Shown here piece by piece: positions 30,931 to 34,499 of a stretch of DNA of 34,499 nucleotides (the stretch's first letter is position 1; each line of letters opens with the position of its first letter). The notes below the pieces were generated by a model. That model did not search any database. It worked only from the letters and a program-made list of their open reading frames with translations, and was not told where the DNA came from. The DNA is from an uncultured Spirochaeta sp. (GTDB taxonomy: Bacteria > Spirochaetota > Spirochaetia > DSM-27196 > Alkalispirochaetaceae). The stretch covers positions 1 through 34,499 of the forward strand of contig CAJWEZ010000047.1 of NCBI GenBank assembly GCA_913030605.1. Reading direction: 5' to 3'. Position numbers and translations under genes: made by a program.

Positions 30931-30950
30931 GATCCCTCCTGTGAGGGATC
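30931..30950 (-). promoter_or_regulatory. Hairpin enclosing the ribosome binding site of the putative glycosidase
   Basis: GATCCCTC-ACAG-GAGGGATC forms a perfect 8-bp stem with a 4-nt loop on the minus strand. Its 3' arm contains the Shine-Dalgarno (GGAGGG) for the TTG start 3 nt further on. Its 5' arm overlaps the TGA stop of the response regulator. Ribosomes terminating on the regulator would open the stem, coupling the two genes. Confidence 0.65.
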
Positions 30951-32502
30951 ACTGTAGGGGCGCCCCGGGATCGGCGCCACGGACTGATTTTTTGGGATCG
31001 TTCACGGAATTCCTGAACGCCGTGATGCTTTCGCCGGTAACGTGCTTGAACACCCGGGAAAAATAGTTCGGGTTGTCGTAACCCACGGCGAAGCAGATTT
31101 CCTTCGCCGACCGGTCGGTGGTGCGCAGCAGATCCCGCGCCCGTTCGATCCGGCGGCGGTTGACGTACTGCGAAATCGTGAACCCCGTCTCCTCTCGCAC
31201 CCGGGAACACAGGTAGGCCTTGCTGATCGAGAACCGCGCCGCCAGGTCAGCCAGTCGCACCGGCTCGTGAAAGGTCGCGTCCAGATGGGCCAGGACCTGC
31301 CCGATATGCGAGCGCCGCCGTCGGACCGCCTCCACGTCCACCGCGACCCGCCGGAGCACCCCCTCGAGCCAGTCGGCGATCCGGGTGGCATCGTCAAACG
31401 TGTCCAGCTGCGCCACCAGCGACGGCGCCGGATGCCCGCCGTCGGCCTCAGCAGCCATCACCTCGTGGAGCGACCGGTCCACCGTCGCCGACAGGTCGCG
31501 GTCCAGCTGGTGCAGCATCCCCGAGAGCGCCAGCTGCACGTGCGACGCCGGCAGACGCACCTCGGCGGCAGCGGTCAGGTAGCGGCGAACCGCAGCGACC
31601 CACACATCCGGCGCATCCGGCTCGCCCAGCAGGATACGTGGGACCACCGGCGCCTCCCCCGGCGCCGCGCCGTCGTCGATCACCACCACATCGCCGCCGA
31701 GGTACAGCGCCCGCTCCCGGAGTCGTCGCGCGGTGGGGTCATCGTGGGGCCGGTCGACCGCGACCGATGCCAGGGGGCGCGGGTCCGGGTCAACGAGCAC
31801 CTGCATCTCGCGGTTCCAGTAGCGCCGGACCCGCGCCAGCACCTCCCGCGCCGCGTGCCGCGCCCGCCGTTCCGGAGCCACCTCCCCGGCGTCCCGCAGT
31901 CCCACCACCAGGAGCGCCACCTCGGGCCCCGGAACGTGGACCGCCGGTGCACACCCCGACAACGCCGCCCGAATCTCCGCGTCCAGGGCCACCGGATCCG
32001 CAACCCACGGGATCAGGCGGTGATCGTCGTCGTAGTCGCCGCGAAAGCGGTACGCCGCCACCACCACCGGGAGATCCCGCGCCAGGGAGCCGAGGTCGGC
32101 CACCGGCGCGCTGCCACCCCGCTGCGCCGGGGGCGTGGCGCCGCCGAGCCGCTCCAGCACGCCCAGGAGTTCGTTCTGTTCCACCTCGTGCTTCAACACG
32201 TACTCGTCGGCGCCGCTGGTAAACGCATCCCGCACGAGATCAAACTCGTCGTGACAGCTCAGCACCACGATCGACCGCGCCAGCCCCTCGCGTCGCACCG
32301 CCCGGATCAGGTCGATGCCGCCCATCACCGGCATCTTGATGTCCGTGAGGAGGATATCCGCCGGCTCCCGCCGCAACCCCTCGAGCGCAGCACCCCCGTC
32401 GGCGAACACACCCGACACCTCGTACGTCTCCCCCGCCGACTGCAGGTAGGTGCGGATTCCCAGCTGCACCAGGTGCTCGTCGTCAACGATCACGACACGC
32501 AT
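30949..32502 (-). CDS. AraC-type response regulator (YesN-like)
   Basis: This 517-residue protein starts at ATG 32502, with GGAAGGA about 9 nt upstream; a GTG 18 nt earlier is less likely. The receiver domain has acidic Asp7/Asp8, phosphoacceptor Asp54 (LLTDIKMPVMGG), Ser82 and Lys104, all in place. A long middle region (about 120-395) is unassigned, typical of YesN proteins. The C-terminal AraC domain (about 400-500) carries two helix-turn-helix units (LADLAARFSISKAYLCSRVREETG and AKEICFAVGYDNPNYFSRVFKHVTG). It overlaps the histidine kinase gene by 13 nt. It should activate the downstream glycosidase/CUT1/GH78 genes when phosphorylated by that kinase. Confidence 0.95.
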   Translation of the reverse strand: MRVVIVDDEHLVQLGIRTYLQSAGETYEVSGVFADGGAALEGLRREPADILLTDIKMPVMGGIDLIRAVRREGLARSIVVLSCHDEFDLVRDAFTSGADEYVLKHEVEQNELLGVLERLGGATPPAQRGGSAPVADLGSLARDLPVVVAAYRFRGDYDDDHRLIPWVADPVALDAEIRAALSGCAPAVHVPGPEVALLVVGLRDAGEVAPERRARHAAREVLARVRRYWNREMQVLVDPDPRPLASVAVDRPHDDPTARRLRERALYLGGDVVVIDDGAAPGEAPVVPRILLGEPDAPDVWVAAVRRYLTAAAEVRLPASHVQLALSGMLHQLDRDLSATVDRSLHEVMAAEADGGHPAPSLVAQLDTFDDATRIADWLEGVLRRVAVDVEAVRRRRSHIGQVLAHLDATFHEPVRLADLAARFSISKAYLCSRVREETGFTISQYVNRRRIERARDLLRTTDRSAKEICFAVGYDNPNYFSRVFKHVTGESITAFRNSVNDPKKSVRGADPGAPLQ

Positions 32503-34226
32503 GCCGAATTTTCCTTCCACTCGGCGTATGGGACGCGTACCGTCACCGTCGTCCCCGCCCCCGGGCTACTGTCCACCGAAATCCCGTAGCCGTCGCCGTG
32601 AACCAGGGCGATTCGCTCCTGGATCCGCGCCAGCCCCGTGTGATTGTGTTCCTCATCCGCCGGCGTCGGACGATCGGAGGGATCAAACCCGACCCCGTCG
32701 TCCTGCACCGTCACCATTAGGTCACCGTCGACCACCCGCGCGGTCACCGACACCCGGCCGTGGCGCGACCGGTCCGGAAAACCGTGGACGATACTGTTCT
32801 CCACCAGATTCTGCAGGACGAACTTGTTGATGCGGGCGTCCATCAGGTCGTCCGGGACGTCCACCGAGAGCTGAAAGTTGGGAAATCGCATCTGTTGGAT
32901 GTACGCGTAGTGCTCCAGCAGCGCGATTTCCCGCGACAGGGCCGTATGCTCCGCATCGGGACTCGCCACGTTCTTCATCAGCTGGATCAGCGCATCGATC
33001 ATCGCCTTGATGTTTTCCTGCCGGTTGATGATCGCCATCCAGCGGATCGTGTTCAGCGAGTTGTAGACGAAGTGCGGCGACAGCTGCATCTGCAGAAACC
33101 GCAGGCGATCCCGCTGCCGCTCGCGTTCCTCCTCCGCCACCCGCTGCACCAGCCCCTCCAGGCGCCCCGCCATCCGGTTCACCGTGGAGGCCAGCTCGCC
33201 GATATCGTCGTCGCGCTCCAGGGCGATCCGCACCGACAGATCGCCCTGGCCGATCCGGTGAATCCCGTCCTGCACCAGCCGCAGCGGCGAGGTGATGCGG
33301 CGCGACACACTCGCACCCAGCCACCCCATGAACGCCACAAAGAGCACCGCGATCAGAATCGTCAGATTGCGCACCGGTACCAGGTCCGCGAACAACGCCG
33401 GCGCCGGCATTTCGCTCACGAACACCCAGTCCGTCACCCGTGAGCGGGAGTGCGCCACATACCGGTCCGGGGCCCCCGGCAGCAGGAACCACCCGTTGGC
33501 GCGTTCGTGCAGACGCTCGCCGAACTCCGGCGACACCCGGCTTGCCGTCCGCGCCGGGTCCGAGCTCGACACCACCGTGGCATCGTCCGACACCAGGTAG
33601 GTCGTCTCGTCGCTTTCCAGACGCACATCGCGGTACCGCTCCCGGAAGAAATCCTCCCGGAACAGCAGCACCAGCAGCGCCACGATCTCGCCATCGCTGC
33701 GCACCGGCCGCACCGCCGCAAAACAGTCGTACCACCGGCCGAACACGCTCTGAAACTCCCGCGTCGGCAGCCATACCAACCGCCCGTCGGAGGCCTCGAT
33801 CCGTTCCCGGTTGCGGTCCACAAAATCCGCCACCCCCAGGTACGGCATCCCCTGAACGATCGCGCCGTCCATCGACACCGGGTCCGGAATCATATACGCC
33901 GTGGAAATATAGCGGTCGGAATTGACAAAGCCCTGCAGGAACCCCGAAATCACATCCTCCCGCGCCCAGTCCGCCGGCGGCGTATCCGTCACCGCCTCCA
34001 GAAGGTCCGCGTTGAAGTACACCTGCATCGTGAGATTCCGGTAGTTCACCAGGTGCGCATCGATCGCCCGCGTCACCTGATTGGTCAGCTGCGACGAATA
34101 CAGCAGGATGCGATTCTCCAGCAGCGACGACGTCACCCGCTGCGTCACCACCAGCGCGACCAGCGTGGGCCCCGCAATAAACGCGAGAAACGCAATCAGA
34201 ATCCGCTGCCGCATCGTCAGCCGCAT
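32490..34226 (-). CDS. Membrane histidine kinase of the YesM / LytS-like (His_kinase) family
   Basis: This protein has 578 residues from ATG 34226 (MRLTMRQRILIAFLAF); longer readings to 34337 exist, but their first 37 residues look non-coding. Membrane segments lie near residues 9-31 and 288-308, with a Cache-type extracytoplasmic sensor between them. Then come HAMP (about 310-365), a coiled stretch, the phosphoacceptor box LSPHFVYNSLNTIRW (His in PHF, about residue 395), the N box LVENSIVHGF and the G boxes DDGVGFDP and GLARIQERI. In YesM/YesN pairs such kinases sense extracellular carbohydrate, often with a binding protein. Its stop overlaps the regulator start. It has a predicted short-leader start. 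Confidence 0.93.
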   Translation of the reverse strand: MRLTMRQRILIAFLAFIAGPTLVALVVTQRVTSSLLENRILLYSSQLTNQVTRAIDAHLVNYRNLTMQVYFNADLLEAVTDTPPADWAREDVISGFLQGFVNSDRYISTAYMIPDPVSMDGAIVQGMPYLGVADFVDRNRERIEASDGRLVWLPTREFQSVFGRWYDCFAAVRPVRSDGEIVALLVLLFREDFFRERYRDVRLESDETTYLVSDDATVVSSSDPARTASRVSPEFGERLHERANGWFLLPGAPDRYVAHSRSRVTDWVFVSEMPAPALFADLVPVRNLTILIAVLFVAFMGWLGASVSRRITSPLRLVQDGIHRIGQGDLSVRIALERDDDIGELASTVNRMAGRLEGLVQRVAEEERERQRDRLRFLQMQLSPHFVYNSLNTIRWMAIINRQENIKAMIDALIQLMKNVASPDAEHTALSREIALLEHYAYIQQMRFPNFQLSVDVPDDLMDARINKFVLQNLVENSIVHGFPDRSRHGRVSVTARVVDGDLMVTVQDDGVGFDPSDRPTPADEEHNHTGLARIQERIALVHGDGYGISVDSSPGAGTTVTVRVPYAEWKENSACVS

Positions 34227-34232
34227 CCCGCC

Positions 34233-34238
34233 ATCGTA
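34233..34238 (-). promoter_or_regulatory. Extended -10 candidate for the histidine kinase gene
   Basis: TGG-TACGAT lies 6 nt before the ATG at 34226, and no Shine-Dalgarno is visible. The -35 region is poor. It agrees in spacing with the PilZ and ROK cases and supports the chosen start, but on its own it is weak. Confidence 0.3.
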
Positions 34239-34322
34239 CCACATCCGGAAACCACCATCGGCACCACTCCCCACCGGAGCTTGTCGCCCGTCGCGCAGCG
34301 CGGTGTCAGGATCGTGTTTCAT

Positions 34323-34369
34323 AGAAGTGAACGACACTCTTCATCGCTTCACTTCGACAATTTGTCTAA
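34323..34369. promoter_or_regulatory. Inverted repeats upstream of the two-component genes
   Basis: Two nested elements are seen. GAAGTGAA/TTCACTTC (34324-34331, 34348-34355) is perfect with a 16-nt gap. An adjoining near-palindrome TTCGACAA-T-TTGTCTAA (34353-34369) has one mismatch per arm pair. They could be regulator sites for the operon. The remaining upstream sequence to 34499 holds no gene I can support and only a 10-bp palindrome CGAACGTTCG (34446-34455). Confidence 0.4.
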
Positions 34370-34499
34370 TCGGTCGGGTGTTATCGTTTACGAACGCCTC
34401 GGCTCGGCCTGGACATCGGCTGTACCACCTCATACCCCGGCTGAACGAACGTTCGACTTGTCGTCTGCCCCGGCGCCGTGGCACACCGGAGGCATGACG

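Noticed and set aside
34446..34455. Palindrome CGAACGTTCG near the window end as a second ROK operator
   Set aside because: It shares only TTCG/CGAA with the 17-bp palindrome and is expected by chance at this length.
1..34499. CRISPR arrays, tRNA or rRNA genes, insertion sequences, phage genes
   Set aside because: No spaced direct repeats, cloverleaf, rRNA-like sequence, transposase or phage motif was seen in reading both strands.

Overview
The window is high-GC bacterial DNA, dense with genes and free of rRNA, tRNA, CRISPR or insertion-sequence signatures. Two sugar-binding proteins have mature N-termini reading (A)GSQESG after the signal peptide. I associate this with spirochaete ABC-transporter binding proteins. 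Together with the PelFG, PilZ and GGDEF/EAL genes it suggests a free-living, high-GC member of the Spirochaetales. This is inference; no marker gene proves it.

Region 1 (1-5411) holds envelope and polysaccharide genes. It contains the 3' part of pelF, then pelG, then an exported thioredoxin-like protein (+ strand). These converge on a DUF1349/PilZ pair (- strand). Divergent from PilZ is an RRM RNA-binding protein with a long leader, followed by a small charged protein. Region 2 (5543-7337) holds a lipoprotein (-) and a PfkB-family, adenosine-kinase-like kinase (+).

Region 3 (7373-15519, - strand) is a tight cluster. In transcription order it has a propeller-like repeat protein lacking a signal peptide, a lipoprotein, an exported protein ending in a CBM9/DOMON-like domain, a membrane PAS-GGDEF-EAL protein, and a divergent SAM-hydrolase-superfamily protein. 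The EAL protein and the PilZ protein share c-di-GMP, the same messenger that usually controls Pel export.

Region 4 (15594-34226, - strand throughout) is a carbohydrate-uptake island. Its upstream half is histidine kinase (YesM-like), AraC-type response regulator (YesN-like), an unrecognised 815-residue putative glycosidase, a CUT1 binding protein, two permeases (no ATPase) and a GH78 alpha-L-rhamnosidase. This layout recalls the Bacillus YesMN/YesOPQ rhamnogalacturonan cluster. A ROK repressor gene follows. Then comes a CUT2 operon (Gfo/Idh/MocA oxidoreductase, binding protein, double ATPase, permease), closed by a clear intrinsic terminator. A reasonable reading is that the sensor kinase and regulator detect a plant-type glycan, the CUT1 system imports oligosaccharides, GH78 and the unknown enzyme release sugars, and the ROK-controlled CUT2 operon imports and oxidises a monosaccharide.

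Three non-coding signals stand out. Several first-in-transcript genes lack a Shine-Dalgarno sequence and have a -10-like hexamer 6-11 nt before the start codon, suggesting leaderless or near-leaderless mRNAs. Long perfect hairpins sit at several gene boundaries of the two transport operons, one of them enclosing a ribosome binding site. A 9-bp tandem repeat inserts a (T-N-A)/(x-H-A) tract into the rhamnosidase.
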